From the NCBI GenBank assembly GCA_045807125.1, contig JBJMHZ010000011.1, forward strand, positions 1 to 55,748: DNA of 55,748 bases, in the 5' to 3' direction. Under the pieces are notes generated by a model that was given only the letters and a program-made list of their open reading frames with translations, did not search any database and was not told the DNA's origin. The translations under genes and the position numbers were made by a program. This document shows positions 17,275-26,587 of this stretch, in pieces; the stretch's first letter is position 1, and every line of letters starts with the position of its first letter. Source of the stretch: JBJMHZ01 sp045807125 (GTDB taxonomy: Bacteria; Actinomycetota; Actinomycetes; JAWWOL01).

Positions 17275-18194
17275 CCGTGCACCTCCCCATCCCGCCGGCC
17301 CCATCGTGACAGGGCATCGCAGGCGAGCAGCAGGCCGGTGAGCAGATCTGAGCCGGAGGTGTGCCCGACGGCCAGCAGCGTCGCGACCGCCGGCCCGACC
17401 GGCCGCTTCGCTCCCACGGTGGCCAGCACGTCGGCGAGCTCGCCGAGCGGCTCCCCGGCGGCGGCGTGCCGCAGCAGCGCCGCCGACAGGCGGGTGGTGC
17501 GCGCCGGTGCGAGCGCCACCGTGCGCTCCGCGACCGCCGTCAGCACTGCCGGCTGCCCGCCGCCCGGCAGGACGGCCCCCAGCAGGCGGAGGGTCACGAG
17601 CGCGCCGGCCACCACGTCGTCGCCGGCCGGCGTGCTTCCCGGCCCCCGTCCGAGCAGGGCGCCGACCGCGCCCGCGGCGGCCGCAGGGTCGCCGGCGAGC
17701 AGCGCGGCGGCCAGCCCGGCGACCGCCGGGTCGGCAACGCCGCCGGCCGTGCCTGCCCCGCCGGCCGTGGTTCCCCTGCCTCCCCTGCCTGCCGTCGCCG
17801 CCTCAGCCGCGACCGCGCTGCGCCAGCCAGCGAGGGCAGCCGGGTCGACCGGTGGCAGCGCCGGCACCGGCGACCACCACCGGCGCACGGCCACCACCCG
17901 GCGGGGGAGCGTCACCGCACCGGCCCCCACGACGGCGGCCTCGCCGGCCCGCGCCCACGAGCCTGGCGGCGGCGCACCGGGCGGCAGGCGCACGGCGCAC
18001 GGCATGCGGCTGGCCGTGCCGAGCGTCACCGCGACCAGGGCGTCCCCGGCCTCGACGTAGCAGGCGTGCGGCGTGACGCCGCCCACGATCGCCGCGCGGG
18101 GCGGGCCGGTGAGCAGGTCGCGGATCGCGACGCTGGCCGCCCCCGGCAGCGCCGCGGCCGGGCGGCCGGGGTGGGTGGGCGCTGCTGCGGTCAC
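17271..18194 (-). CDS. DUF2877 protein, AllH (YlbF)-like
   Basis: A 307-aa protein with the two conserved DUF2877 motifs, GRGPGSTPAGDDVVAGAL and VGHTSGSDLLTGLLL. It is the third partner of the FdrA-type carbamoyltransferase. The start is GTG 18194 with GGAGGA upstream, the first gene of the minus-strand operon. A Gly/Ala/Thr-rich insert at about 135-160 looks like a linker. It is divergent from the uracil-type permease, with a 212-bp shared upstream region. Confidence 0.83.
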   Translation of the reverse strand: MTAAAPTHPGRPAAALPGAASVAIRDLLTGPPRAAIVGGVTPHACYVEAGDALVAVTLGTASRMPCAVRLPPGAPPPGSWARAGEAAVVGAGAVTLPRRVVAVRRWWSPVPALPPVDPAALAGWRSAVAAEAATAGRGGRGTTAGGAGTAGGVADPAVAGLAAALLAGDPAAAAGAVGALLGRGPGSTPAGDDVVAGALVTLRLLGAVLPGGGQPAVLTAVAERTVALAPARTTRLSAALLRHAAAGEPLGELADVLATVGAKRPVGPAVATLLAVGHTSGSDLLTGLLLACDALSRWGRRDGEVHG

Positions 18195-18406
18195 GTCCGT
18201 CCTCCAGGCGGCTCATCGCGACCGTACCGCGCGCCGGGACCTCCCGCGCCCGGTCGCGAGTGGCGCGCGGCCTCCCACACCGGCCCCGGCGTTTCTGCCA
18301 ACCTGCGGGGCACGTGGTGCAACGGGGGGGCACTCCGCGAGCAAGCCGCCACGGCCAGCACGGTCGTCGCGCCGTGGCGCATCCCGTCCCGAGGAGGGGG
18401 CAACAC
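18195..18406. promoter_or_regulatory. Divergent intergenic region, carbamoyltransferase operon / permease
   Basis: 212 bp between two oppositely transcribed catabolic operons, so it should contain both promoters. A short imperfect repeat GCAC-GTG-GTGC is present near 18310. I see no confident -10/-35 pair and no copy of the palindrome found at 26717-26754. Confidence 0.4.
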
Positions 18407-19891
18407 ATGGCGGCAGTCGGCTGGAAGTTGTACGGCGACGGGCGCACACCGCCGCCCGGCGCGGTGGTCCGGCCCGAGGAGCGGTTGTCGTGGGGGCGCA
18501 CCGCCGGTCTCGGCGCGCAGCACGTCGTCGCCATGTTCGGCGCGACGTTCGTCTTCCCGGTGATCATGGGGCTGAACCCCAACCTCGCGATCATGATGAG
18601 CGGCGTGGCCACGGTGATGTTCCTGCTGGTCACGAAGGGCAAGGTGCCCAGCTATCTCGGCACGTCGGCCTCGTTCGTGGCCGGCGTCGCGGCGATCAGG
18701 GCGCAGCACGGGAGCAGCTCCGACGTCACCGGCGCCATCCTGGTGGCCGGCCTCGTGCTCGCCGCGGTGGGCCTGATCGTCCACGTCGGCGGTTCCCGCA
18801 TCGTCCACGCGGTGCTGCCGCCGGCGGTCACCGGCGCGGTCGTCATGCTGATCGGCTTCAACCTCGCGCCAGTCGTCGCCGGCATCTACTGGCCGCAGGA
18901 CCAGTACGTCGCGCTGCTCACGATGGCGTTCGTCATCCTCGCCGCGGTGCTGCTGCCGGGCTTCTGGGGCCGGATCGCGATCTTCCTCGGACTGATCTTC
19001 GGCTACCTGCTGTCCTGGCTGTTCGACCACGCGTTCGGGACGATCAACTCGTTCATCGCGGCCACCGGCCAGGTCGGCGAGCACCACCGGATCAGCTGGG
19101 GCGGCGTCAAGTCCGCCGACTGGATCGGCTTCCCGCCGCACACCCACGCCAGCGGCGGCCACGAGGTCGTCGGCTGGCACTGGCCGACGTTCGGGGGCAC
19201 GTTCATCCTGCTGGTGCTGCCGAGCGTGATCGCCCTCATCGCGGAGAACACCGGCCACGTGAAGGCGGTCGCCGAGATGACCGGCGACGACCTCAACCCC
19301 TACCTCGGCCGGGCCCTGTTCGGCGACGGCCTCGGCACGACGGTGGCGTCGCTGTTCGGCGGGTCGCCGACGACGACGTACGCCGAGAACATCGGCGTCA
19401 TGGCGGCGACCAGGGTCTACTCGACGGCCGCCTACTACGTCGCGGCGATCGTCGCGATCCTGCTCGGGTTCATCCCGAAGTTCGGCGCGATCGTGAGCGC
19501 GACGCCAGGCGGCGTGCTCGGCGGCATCACGGTCGTGCTGTACGGCATGATCGGCCTGCTCGGCGCCAAGATCTGGAAGGAGAACGGCGTCGACTTCGCC
19601 AACCCGGTCAACCTGGTGCCGCTCGCGGCCGGCATCGTCGCCGGCATCGGCGGGGTGACGATGCAGTTCACCAAGGACTTCTCGATCGGCGGCATCGCGC
19701 TCGGCACGCTGGTGACGATCATCGCCTACCACCTGGTCGCCGCCCTGGCGCCGCCGCACCTGCGGCGCGGCCTCGCCGCCCAGCGACCGGCGCCCGGCCC
19801 GATCGCGCTGGAGGACGCGGCCGGGCTCGCCGACGCCGGCCTGACCGACGACGTCGACGCGCCGGCCGGCCCGGTCCGGCCCATCGCCTGA
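18407..19891 (+). CDS. NCS2 nucleobase permease, uracil type
   Basis: A 494-aa membrane protein with about 12-14 helices of the NCS2/UraA-XanQ family. Diagnostic segments are PSYLGTSASFVAGVAAI, the central IAENTGHVKAVAEM with the substrate-binding Glu, and GGSPTTTYAENIGVMA. The last resembles the TTYGENIGV of uracil carriers rather than the motif of xanthine carriers, so uracil or a related pyrimidine is the better guess. The start is ATG 18407 with GAGGAGGGGG upstream. It is followed by the Mo-hydroxylase genes on the same strand. Confidence 0.9.
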   Translation: MAAVGWKLYGDGRTPPPGAVVRPEERLSWGRTAGLGAQHVVAMFGATFVFPVIMGLNPNLAIMMSGVATVMFLLVTKGKVPSYLGTSASFVAGVAAIRAQHGSSSDVTGAILVAGLVLAAVGLIVHVGGSRIVHAVLPPAVTGAVVMLIGFNLAPVVAGIYWPQDQYVALLTMAFVILAAVLLPGFWGRIAIFLGLIFGYLLSWLFDHAFGTINSFIAATGQVGEHHRISWGGVKSADWIGFPPHTHASGGHEVVGWHWPTFGGTFILLVLPSVIALIAENTGHVKAVAEMTGDDLNPYLGRALFGDGLGTTVASLFGGSPTTTYAENIGVMAATRVYSTAAYYVAAIVAILLGFIPKFGAIVSATPGGVLGGITVVLYGMIGLLGAKIWKENGVDFANPVNLVPLAAGIVAGIGGVTMQFTKDFSIGGIALGTLVTIIAYHLVAALAPPHLRRGLAAQRPAPGPIALEDAAGLADAGLTDDVDAPAGPVRPIA

Positions 19892-19996
19892 GGGTCCCTG
19901 CTCCCGTCCGTCCCGCGGCCGGGCCGCCCGGCGCTCATGCCGGGCCGCCCGGCCGCGGACGTACGCTTGCACCCGATCAGGAGGGCCGAACCTGCC

Positions 19997-20899
19997 ATGA
20001 AGCCGCCGCCGTTCGCGTACGCCGCGCCGGCCACCGTCGAGGAGGCGGTCGGCGTGCTGGCCGACGCCGGCCCGGACGGCAAGGTGCTGGCCGGTGGGCA
20101 GAGCCTCATCCCCCTGCTCAACATGCGCCTCGCCGCGCCCCGCCTGCTCGTCGACATCAACCTGGTGAGCGCCCTCGACTACGTGCGGGTCGACGACGAC
20201 GCCGTACGGGTCGGCGCGCTCGCCCGGCACGCGACCGTGGAGCGCGACGAGGAGGCCTGGCGCCGGCTGCCCCTGCTGCGGCGGGCGCTGCGCCTCGTCG
20301 CCCACCCGGTGATCCGCAACCGCGGCACCGTCTGCGGCAGCCTCGCCCACGCCGACCCCGCCGGCGAGCTGACCGCCGTGCTCGCCCTGCTCGAGGGCAG
20401 CGTCACCGCCGCGCACCGCGGGCCGGCCGGCGTGACGAGCATCGACGTCGCCGCCGCCGAGCTGTTCGTCGGCCCGCTGGAGAGCTCGCTGCCGCCCGGC
20501 CGGCTCGTCACCGAGGCCCGCTTCCCGCTGCCGGCGCCCGGCACGGGGACGGCGTTCGTCGAGGTGGCGAGGAGGCACGGCGACTACGCCATCGCCGGCG
20601 TCGCGGCCGCCGTCGCGCTGGACGACGACGTGCGGGTCGCCAGGGCCAGGGTCGCCTTCATCAGCCTCGCGCCGACCCCGCTCGTGGTCGACCTCACCGA
20701 CGCGCTGGGCGGCGCCACGGTGGCCACCGCCGACTGGGCGGCCGCCGGCCGGGCCGCCGCGGCGGCCACCGACCCGGAGCCCGACATCCACGCGAGCGCC
20801 GACTACCGGCGCCACCTCGCGGCGGTGCTGACCGCGCGGGCGCTGCGCGAGGCGGCCGACGAGGCTGCCCACCAGGCGCTGGAAGGCGGCCTGCGATGA
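19997..20899 (+). CDS. Molybdenum hydroxylase FAD subunit (CoxM-like)
   Basis: The 300-aa medium subunit, which carries FAD and passes electrons from the Fe-S subunit to the acceptor. It has the FAD-binding AGGQSLIPLLNMRLA motif and the second RNRGTVCGSLAHADPAGE motif. The start is ATG 19997 with AGGAGGG; an earlier in-frame ATG at 19937 has no ribosome-binding site. It overlaps the Fe-S subunit gene (ATGA). The family covers CO dehydrogenase, nicotinate, xanthine and uracil/thymine dehydrogenases. Confidence 0.92.
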   Translation: MKPPPFAYAAPATVEEAVGVLADAGPDGKVLAGGQSLIPLLNMRLAAPRLLVDINLVSALDYVRVDDDAVRVGALARHATVERDEEAWRRLPLLRRALRLVAHPVIRNRGTVCGSLAHADPAGELTAVLALLEGSVTAAHRGPAGVTSIDVAAAELFVGPLESSLPPGRLVTEARFPLPAPGTGTAFVEVARRHGDYAIAGVAAAVALDDDVRVARARVAFISLAPTPLVVDLTDALGGATVATADWAAAGRAAAAATDPEPDIHASADYRRHLAAVLTARALREAADEAAHQALEGGLR

Positions 20900-21408
20900 G
20901 CCCGGGGGTCAGCGGGCCCGGCGAGCTGCACGACATCGCGCTGCGGGTCAACGGGGTGCACCGGCCGGCGAGGGTCCCGGCCAGGCGGCTGCTCTGCGAC
21001 GCGCTCCGCCACGACCTCGCGCTCACCGGCACCCACGTGGGCTGCGAGCACGGGGTCTGCGGCTGCTGCACCGTGCTGGTCGACGGCCGGCCGATGCGGT
21101 CGTGCCTGATGCTGGCGGTCAGCGCGCAGGGCCACGACATCACCACGGTGGAGGGGCTGGCGGCGCCCGACGGCAGCCCGCACCCGCTCCAGCGGGCGTT
21201 CAACGAGTGCCACGGACTGCAGTGCGGCTTCTGCACGCCGGGCTTCCTCCTGACCCTCGCCGCGCTGCTCGAGGAGCAGCCGCGCCCGAGCCGGGGGGAG
21301 GTCGTCGAGGCCATCAGCGGCAACCTGTGCCGGTGCACCGGCTACCAGAACATCATCGCCTCGGCGCTGCGGGCCGCCGAGATCGCGCAGGGCGGGGCCG
21401 CGTCATGA
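20896..21408 (+). CDS. Molybdenum hydroxylase [2Fe-2S] subunit (CoxS-like)
   Basis: The 170-aa small subunit with two iron-sulfur sites. The plant-ferredoxin-type cluster uses Cys50, Cys55, Cys58 and Cys70. The helical second cluster uses Cys110 and Cys113 (QCGFCTPGF) and Cys145 and Cys147 (NLCRCTGYQ). All eight ligands are present. The start overlaps the FAD subunit and the stop overlaps the large subunit (both ATGA), so the M-S-L subunits are made together. Confidence 0.95.
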   Translation: MSPGVSGPGELHDIALRVNGVHRPARVPARRLLCDALRHDLALTGTHVGCEHGVCGCCTVLVDGRPMRSCLMLAVSAQGHDITTVEGLAAPDGSPHPLQRAFNECHGLQCGFCTPGFLLTLAALLEEQPRPSRGEVVEAISGNLCRCTGYQNIIASALRAAEIAQGGAAS

Positions 21409-23837
21409 CGACGAAGCTGTTCGGCGCGCCGATCCCGCGCCGGGAGGACGCCCGGCTGGTGCGGGGCGAGGGGCGCTACCTCGACGACCTGGGGCGCGGC
21501 GCCCTCGCGGCCGCGTTCGTGCGCAGCCCCCATGCCCACGCCCGCATCCTCGACATCGACGTGAGCGAGGCCATCGACGTCGACGGGCTGGTGGCCCTCT
21601 ACGTCCACGACGACCTCGACGGCCGGGTCGCCGACCGGCTCCCGGTGCTCATCCCGCACCCGGCGCTGACCCATCCGGTGACCGGCTACCCGCTGGCCCG
21701 CGACGTGGTCAAGCACGTGGGCGAGCCGGTCGTCATGGTCGTGGCGACCGACCGCTACATGGCCGAGGACGTCGTCGACCGCATCCGCGTCGAGTACGAG
21801 CCGCTGCCGGCGGTGGTCGGCGTCGAGCGCTCGGCCGCGGCCGAGCGCCTGGTGCACCCGGAGGCGCCCGGCAACGTCGGCGCCCACCTCGTGCAGGAGG
21901 TCGGCGACGTCGACGCCGCGCTCGCGGCCGCGCCCCACGTCCTCGACCTGCGCGTCGACATCGAGCGCAGCGCCTCGATGCCGCTGGAGGGCAGGGGCGT
22001 CTACGCCAGGTGGGACGCGGCCGACGGGTCGATGCGCGTCTACACGTCGACGCAGACCTCGACCAGCGTGCGCGCCGCCATCGCCGCCAGGCTCGACCTC
22101 GCGCTCGACAGGGTCGAGGTGGTCGCGCCCGACGTGGGCGGCGGCTTCGGCGTCAAGATCATGCATCCGTGGCCGGAGGAGGTGCTCGTCCCCTGGGCGG
22201 CCCGGCTGCTCGACCGCGAGGTCAAGTGGACGGAGGACCGCCGCGAGCACTTCGTCGCGAGCGCCCACGAGCGGGCGCAGGTGCACCACGTCCGGGTCGG
22301 GTTCGACGGCGAGGGCCACCTGCTGGGGCTCGACGTGCGCATCCTGCACGACCACGGCGCCTACACCCCGTACGGCATCATCGTGCCGCTCATCACCTCG
22401 ACCCAGCTGCCGGGGCCGTACAAGCTCGGCGCCTACCGCGTCGAGCTCGTGAGCCTCTACACCAACACGGTCATCGTGACGCCCTACCGGGGAGCCGGCC
22501 GGCCGCAGGCCGTGTTCTGCATGGAGCGCACGATGGACCGCATCGCCGACCATCTCGGCCTCGACCGGGCCGACGTGCGGGCGGCCAACTTCGTCCAGCC
22601 GGAGGAGATGCCGTACGACACCGGCCTCACCTTCCAGGACGGCCGGCCGGCCATCTACGACTCCGGCGACTTCCCGGCCTCGCTCGCGATGCTGAAGGAG
22701 CTGATCGACTGGGACGGCTTCGCGGCGCACCGCGAGCGGGCCCGCGCCCAGGGCCGCCGGGTCGGCATCGGGCTCGGCTGCTACGTCGAGGGCACCGGCG
22801 TCGGCCCGTACGAGGGCGGCCACGTGCAGGTGGAGCCGAGCGGCCGCGTCCTCGTCTCCACCGGGCTCACCAGCCAGGGCCAGGGGCACCAGACGGTGCT
22901 CGCGCAGATCGTGGCCGACGAGCTCGGCGTGCCGATCGAGTCGGTGCACGTCACCACCGGCGACACCCGGCGGTTCGGCTACGCGGTCGGCACGTTCGCC
23001 TCGCGGGCCGCGGTGACGAGCGGCAACGCGGTCGCGCTCGCGGCCCGTGCGGTGCGGGCCAAGGCGCTGCGCATCGCCGGCGAGGCGCTGGAGGCCGACC
23101 CCGGCGACCTCGAGGTCGTCGGCGGCGAGGTGCGGGTCAAGGGCGACCCGACGTCCGCCATCGCGCTGTCGACGGTGGCGACGCTGTCCAACCCGCTGCG
23201 CTACGCGTTCGACGACGAGGCGCAGCGGGCCACCCAGTTCGCCAGGCCGGCCGACCCCGACCGCCCGCCCGTCGCCGACGACGACGAGCCGGGTCTGGAA
23301 GCTCGCGACTACTACTCGCCGCCCCGATCGACGTTCGCCAACGGCATGCACGCCGCGATCGTCGAGACCGACCCGGAGACGGCGGAGGTGCGCATCCTGC
23401 GCTACGTGGTCGTGCACGACTGCGGGCGGCTGATCAACCCGCGGATCGTCGAGGGCCAGATCCACGGCGGGGTGGCGCAGGGCGTCGGCGGCGCGCTGTA
23501 CGAGCGGATGGCGTACGACGACGACGGTCAGCTGCTCAACGCGTCGTTCATGGACTTCCTCATGCCGTACGCGACGGAGGTGCCGGTCATCGAGACTGCC
23601 CACCTCGAGACGCCGTCGCCGCTCAACCCGCTCGGCATCAAGGGCGCGGGCGAGGCCGGCGTCATCCCGGTGTCAGCCGTCATCGCGGCCGCCATCGAGG
23701 ACGCGGAGGGCTTCCCGGTCATGGCGATGCCGCTCTCGCCGAGCGAGCTGCACGACCTGCGCAGGCGGCACGCCGCCGGCGAGCTGCCGTCCACCCGCCG
23801 ATCCACCCGCCGAGCTGAGGGGGTCACCACCTCATGA
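21405..23837 (+). CDS. Molybdenum hydroxylase large subunit (CoxL-like, form II)
   Basis: The 810-aa molybdopterin-binding catalytic subunit. It has DVGGGFGVK, the active-site loop PYRGAGRPQA (Tyr361-Arg366) and the catalytic Glu750 in GIKGAGEAG. The AYRGAGR-like loop marks the form II group. It lacks the Cys-containing VAYRCSFR loop of true CO dehydrogenase, so CO is an unlikely substrate. Next to a uracil-type permease, with a barbiturase-family enzyme in the same window, uracil/thymine dehydrogenase is a reasonable candidate role, but this is inference. Confidence 0.92.
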   Translation: MTTKLFGAPIPRREDARLVRGEGRYLDDLGRGALAAAFVRSPHAHARILDIDVSEAIDVDGLVALYVHDDLDGRVADRLPVLIPHPALTHPVTGYPLARDVVKHVGEPVVMVVATDRYMAEDVVDRIRVEYEPLPAVVGVERSAAAERLVHPEAPGNVGAHLVQEVGDVDAALAAAPHVLDLRVDIERSASMPLEGRGVYARWDAADGSMRVYTSTQTSTSVRAAIAARLDLALDRVEVVAPDVGGGFGVKIMHPWPEEVLVPWAARLLDREVKWTEDRREHFVASAHERAQVHHVRVGFDGEGHLLGLDVRILHDHGAYTPYGIIVPLITSTQLPGPYKLGAYRVELVSLYTNTVIVTPYRGAGRPQAVFCMERTMDRIADHLGLDRADVRAANFVQPEEMPYDTGLTFQDGRPAIYDSGDFPASLAMLKELIDWDGFAAHRERARAQGRRVGIGLGCYVEGTGVGPYEGGHVQVEPSGRVLVSTGLTSQGQGHQTVLAQIVADELGVPIESVHVTTGDTRRFGYAVGTFASRAAVTSGNAVALAARAVRAKALRIAGEALEADPGDLEVVGGEVRVKGDPTSAIALSTVATLSNPLRYAFDDEAQRATQFARPADPDRPPVADDDEPGLEARDYYSPPRSTFANGMHAAIVETDPETAEVRILRYVVVHDCGRLINPRIVEGQIHGGVAQGVGGALYERMAYDDDGQLLNASFMDFLMPYATEVPVIETAHLETPSPLNPLGIKGAGEAGVIPVSAVIAAAIEDAEGFPVMAMPLSPSELHDLRRRHAAGELPSTRRSTRRAEGVTTS

Positions 23838-24493
23838 AGGTCACCGGCACGGCCACGCTGCGTGCCCCGCGCGAGGCGGTGTGGCGGGCGCTGCAGGATC
23901 CGGAGGTGCTCGTCCGCACGATCCCCGGCTGCCAGGAGCTGCAGGCGGTGGGCGCCGACGCCTACCAGATGACGATCTCCGCGGGGGTCGCGTCGATCAA
24001 GGGCATCTACGCCGGCACGGTCTCGCTGGCCGACCAGTCGCCGCCCGAGTCCTACACGCTGGTCGCTTCCGGGCAGGGGGCGCCCGGCACGGTGCGCGCC
24101 GAGGCCCGGGTGCGGCTCGCCGACGGCGACGGCGGCGGCACGCTGCTGTCCTACGACGCCGATGCGGTCGTGGGCGGCATGATCGGCGGGGTCGGGCAGC
24201 GGGTGCTGGCGAGCGTGGCGAAGCGGACTGCCGGGGAGTTCTTCACCGCCGTCGATCGCTACCTCGCCGGGGAGAGCGCCGCGCCGGCCGAGCCGGCGGT
24301 CACGCCGGCGCAGCGCGAGCCGGAGGCCGTCGGCGGCCCGGTGCCCGTCGCGGCCGGCCAGCTCTTCCGCGCGCCGGACCGGTCCCGGCCGCCCGCCGTC
24401 GCCGGGGGCGACCTCATCGGCGCGGCCGCGCTCGGCGGGTTCCTCGCGCTTGCCGGCGTGCTCGTCGGCTGGCTCATCGGCCGGCGGCGCTGA
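23834..24493 (+). CDS. CoxG-like SRPBCC protein with C-terminal membrane anchor
   Basis: A 219-aa protein. Residues 1-145 form an SRPBCC/START-like domain typical of CoxG (MKVTGTATLRAPREAVW; VLVRTIPGCQEL). A Pro/Ala-rich linker and a single C-terminal hydrophobic helix ending in GRRR follow. CoxG proteins link Mo-hydroxylases to the membrane and respiratory quinones, so its presence suggests electrons pass to the respiratory chain. It overlaps the large subunit by 4 bp and the next gene by 1 bp (TGATG). Confidence 0.9.
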   Translation: MKVTGTATLRAPREAVWRALQDPEVLVRTIPGCQELQAVGADAYQMTISAGVASIKGIYAGTVSLADQSPPESYTLVASGQGAPGTVRAEARVRLADGDGGGTLLSYDADAVVGGMIGGVGQRVLASVAKRTAGEFFTAVDRYLAGESAAPAEPAVTPAQREPEAVGGPVPVAAGQLFRAPDRSRPPAVAGGDLIGAAALGGFLALAGVLVGWLIGRRR

Positions 24494-25416
24494 TGCGCCC
24501 GTTCACCGTCGCCGCGATCCAGCTGGCCCCCGAGCCGGGACCGCTCACCGCCGGGAGCATCAAGGCCAACGTCGACAAGGCGGCCGACTGGGTGCGCCGC
24601 TGCGTCGACGCGACCGGCGCCGCCCTCGTCGTGCTGCCCGAGTCGGCGAGCACCGGCTTCACGCCGGGCGTCGGCCCCGAGGAGCTGTGGGACCTCGTCG
24701 GCGCGGTGCCCGGCCCGCTCACCGACCCGATCGCCGACGCCGCCGCCCGCACCGGTGCCCACGTCGTGTGGGGGACCTACGAGCGGGGCGCCGAGCGCGG
24801 CGTCGTCCACAACACCGCGGCGCTGATCGGGCCGGCCGGTGACCTGCTCGGCGCCTACCGCAAGACGCACCCGTTCTGCACGGAGCTGCGCTCGCGCGGG
24901 GGCTGGGTGACGCCGGGCGACGAGGTCTGCGTGGTCGAGACCGACCTCGGCCGCATCGGCCTCATCATCTGCTTCGACGGCGACTATCCCGAGCTGTCGC
25001 GCATCACCGCGGTGCGCGGCGCGGAGCTCATCGCCCGGCCCTCCGCGCTGCTGCGCTCGGCCGACATCTGGGAGCTGACCAACCGGGCCCGCGCGTACGA
25101 CAACCACGTCTACGTCGTCGGCGCCAACGCGACCGGCATCGATCCGGCCGGCGTGCTGTACTTCGGCAACTCGATGGTGGTCTCGCCGATCGGCGAGGTG
25201 GTCGCCCGCGCGTCGACCCACGAGTGCTGGGTGACCGCCCGGCTCGACCCCGACCGCGCGATGGCCTCGCTCACGCCGGGCTCCAGCGTGCCGCACGTCT
25301 TCGACCACCTGGCCGACCGCAACCTCGACCTGCTGCGTCGCTACGCCGACGACCTGGTGGCCCCGGCCCGCACGTCGTTCCCGCACGAGCCACCCGAGGA
25401 CGAGATCGTCGACTGA
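24493..25416 (+). CDS. Nitrilase-superfamily amidohydrolase
   Basis: A 307-aa carbon-nitrogen hydrolase with the complete catalytic triad: Glu50 (LPESAST), Lys124 (YRKTHPF) and Cys160 (IICFDGDYPE). The family includes beta-ureidopropionase, N-carbamoylputrescine amidase and omega-amidase. It is fused translationally to the Mo-hydroxylase operon, so it probably acts on a downstream product such as a ureido acid or a monoamide. Its stop lies 1 bp from the convergent Rieske gene's stop. Confidence 0.9.
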   Translation: MRPFTVAAIQLAPEPGPLTAGSIKANVDKAADWVRRCVDATGAALVVLPESASTGFTPGVGPEELWDLVGAVPGPLTDPIADAAARTGAHVVWGTYERGAERGVVHNTAALIGPAGDLLGAYRKTHPFCTELRSRGGWVTPGDEVCVVETDLGRIGLIICFDGDYPELSRITAVRGAELIARPSALLRSADIWELTNRARAYDNHVYVVGANATGIDPAGVLYFGNSMVVSPIGEVVARASTHECWVTARLDPDRAMASLTPGSSVPHVFDHLADRNLDLLRRYADDLVAPARTSFPHEPPEDEIVD

Positions 25417-25417
25417 G

Positions 25418-26587
25418 TCAGTCCACGTGCAAGGGAGCCCCGCGGTAGCCGCGGGCGATCTTGGTGACGAACCGGTGCACGGCGTCCTCGCTCGGTGCGA
25501 GCGGCCCTGGGAGGTAGTGCGGGGAGGCGAGGCCGCGCTGCACCGACTCGCAGGCCGCCCAGTCCTGCCGGTTGGTCAGGTCCCAGAAGTCGACGGCGTA
25601 CGACGGATCGAAGCCGGGCCGCGCGACGGCCTCCGGTGCGAAGTACCAGCTGCACGCGACCCGCGTGGCCGCCGGGCCGAGCGGCTCCAGCTGGTGGGCC
25701 ATCACGTAGTCGGGGTGCAGCGACAGCAGCAGGTTCGGCAGCAGGCCGAGGTAGCGCACCTCGCCGTCCGGCACGCCCGGCAGCGGTGGCGCCGACCCCT
25801 GCCCGTCGAGCGACATGGTCCGCGCCCCCTCCCGCAGCCGCATCGAGCCGCCGACCCACGCGCCGGGCAGGTCGTAGTTGTCGCCGCTCGCCGGCGGGCT
25901 GACCCGGCACAGCTCGGGGTGGATCAGCGCGCAGTGGTAGCACTCGTGGTAGTTCTCGCAGACCACCTTCCAGTTCGCGGCGACGTCGTAGGCGTGCGTT
26001 GCCGCGCGCACGAGCCGCTCCGGCTGGTACGGCGCGACGAGCCCGGCGACGGCACCGAGATGGTCCGGCAGCGGCGCCGCGTCGCCCGTCGCGTTGACGA
26101 GCACCCAGCCGTGCCAGACCTCGACGGGCAGCGGTACGAGCCCGTGCTCGTCCGTCCGGAAGTCGCCGGCGTCGCGCATGCCGGGAGCCGCGTGCAGCGA
26201 GCCGTCCAGCCGGTAGGTCCAGGCGTGGTACGGGCAGACGACGCTCGACCGGCCAGCGCACGCGCCGGCGCCGGCGCCGAGCAGCTCGTGCCCGCGGTGC
26301 CGGCAGGTGTCCGCGAACGCGCGCAGCGCACCGGCGTCCAGCGTCAGCAGCACCGGGACGTCGCCGACCAGCAGGCCGCGCTGGGTGACGCCAGGCGCGG
26401 CGAGCTCGTCCAGCCGGCCGACGCAGGTCCAGGCGCCGGCGAAGAAGTGCCGCCGCTCCCAGGCGAGCACCGCCGCGGAGAGGTAGGCCTCGGCCGGCAG
26501 CATCCGGCTGCTGCCGAACGGCAGCAGCGCCCGCTCGATCGCGGCGTCCGGGAGCGGGGCGACGGGTCGGGCTGGCTGGGCCGTCAC
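25418..26587 (-). CDS. Rieske non-haem iron oxygenase, alpha subunit
   Basis: A 389-aa oxygenase. The Rieske cluster ligands are Cys95, His97, Cys118 and His121. The mononuclear iron site is in ENYHECYHCALIHP (His218, His223). The bridging acid is Glu215, not the usual Asp. This, with ECYHC, resembles the GbcA/CntA group that oxidises quaternary or N-methyl compounds, rather than aromatic-ring dioxygenases. No beta subunit or reductase gene is adjacent. GTG start at 26587 with GGGAGGAGG. Substrate unknown. Confidence 0.88.
   Translation of the reverse strand: MTAQPARPVAPLPDAAIERALLPFGSSRMLPAEAYLSAAVLAWERRHFFAGAWTCVGRLDELAAPGVTQRGLLVGDVPVLLTLDAGALRAFADTCRHRGHELLGAGAGACAGRSSVVCPYHAWTYRLDGSLHAAPGMRDAGDFRTDEHGLVPLPVEVWHGWVLVNATGDAAPLPDHLGAVAGLVAPYQPERLVRAATHAYDVAANWKVVCENYHECYHCALIHPELCRVSPPASGDNYDLPGAWVGGSMRLREGARTMSLDGQGSAPPLPGVPDGEVRYLGLLPNLLLSLHPDYVMAHQLEPLGPAATRVACSWYFAPEAVARPGFDPSYAVDFWDLTNRQDWAACESVQRGLASPHYLPGPLAPSEDAVHRFVTKIARGYRGAPLHVD

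Noticed and set aside
14303..17317. A single 1004-aa reading of the DUF1116 frame
   Set aside because: The upstream half is Arg/Gly-rich shadow of the FdrA-like gene. GTG 15769, overlapping the FdrA stop, gives the normal protein length.
18407..19891. Xanthine permease identity
   Set aside because: The TTTYAENIGV segment matches uracil carriers better; xanthine carriers have a different motif here.
21405..23837. CO dehydrogenase (coxL) identity for the large subunit
   Set aside because: The loop reads PYRGAGR rather than the Cys-containing loop of true CO dehydrogenase.
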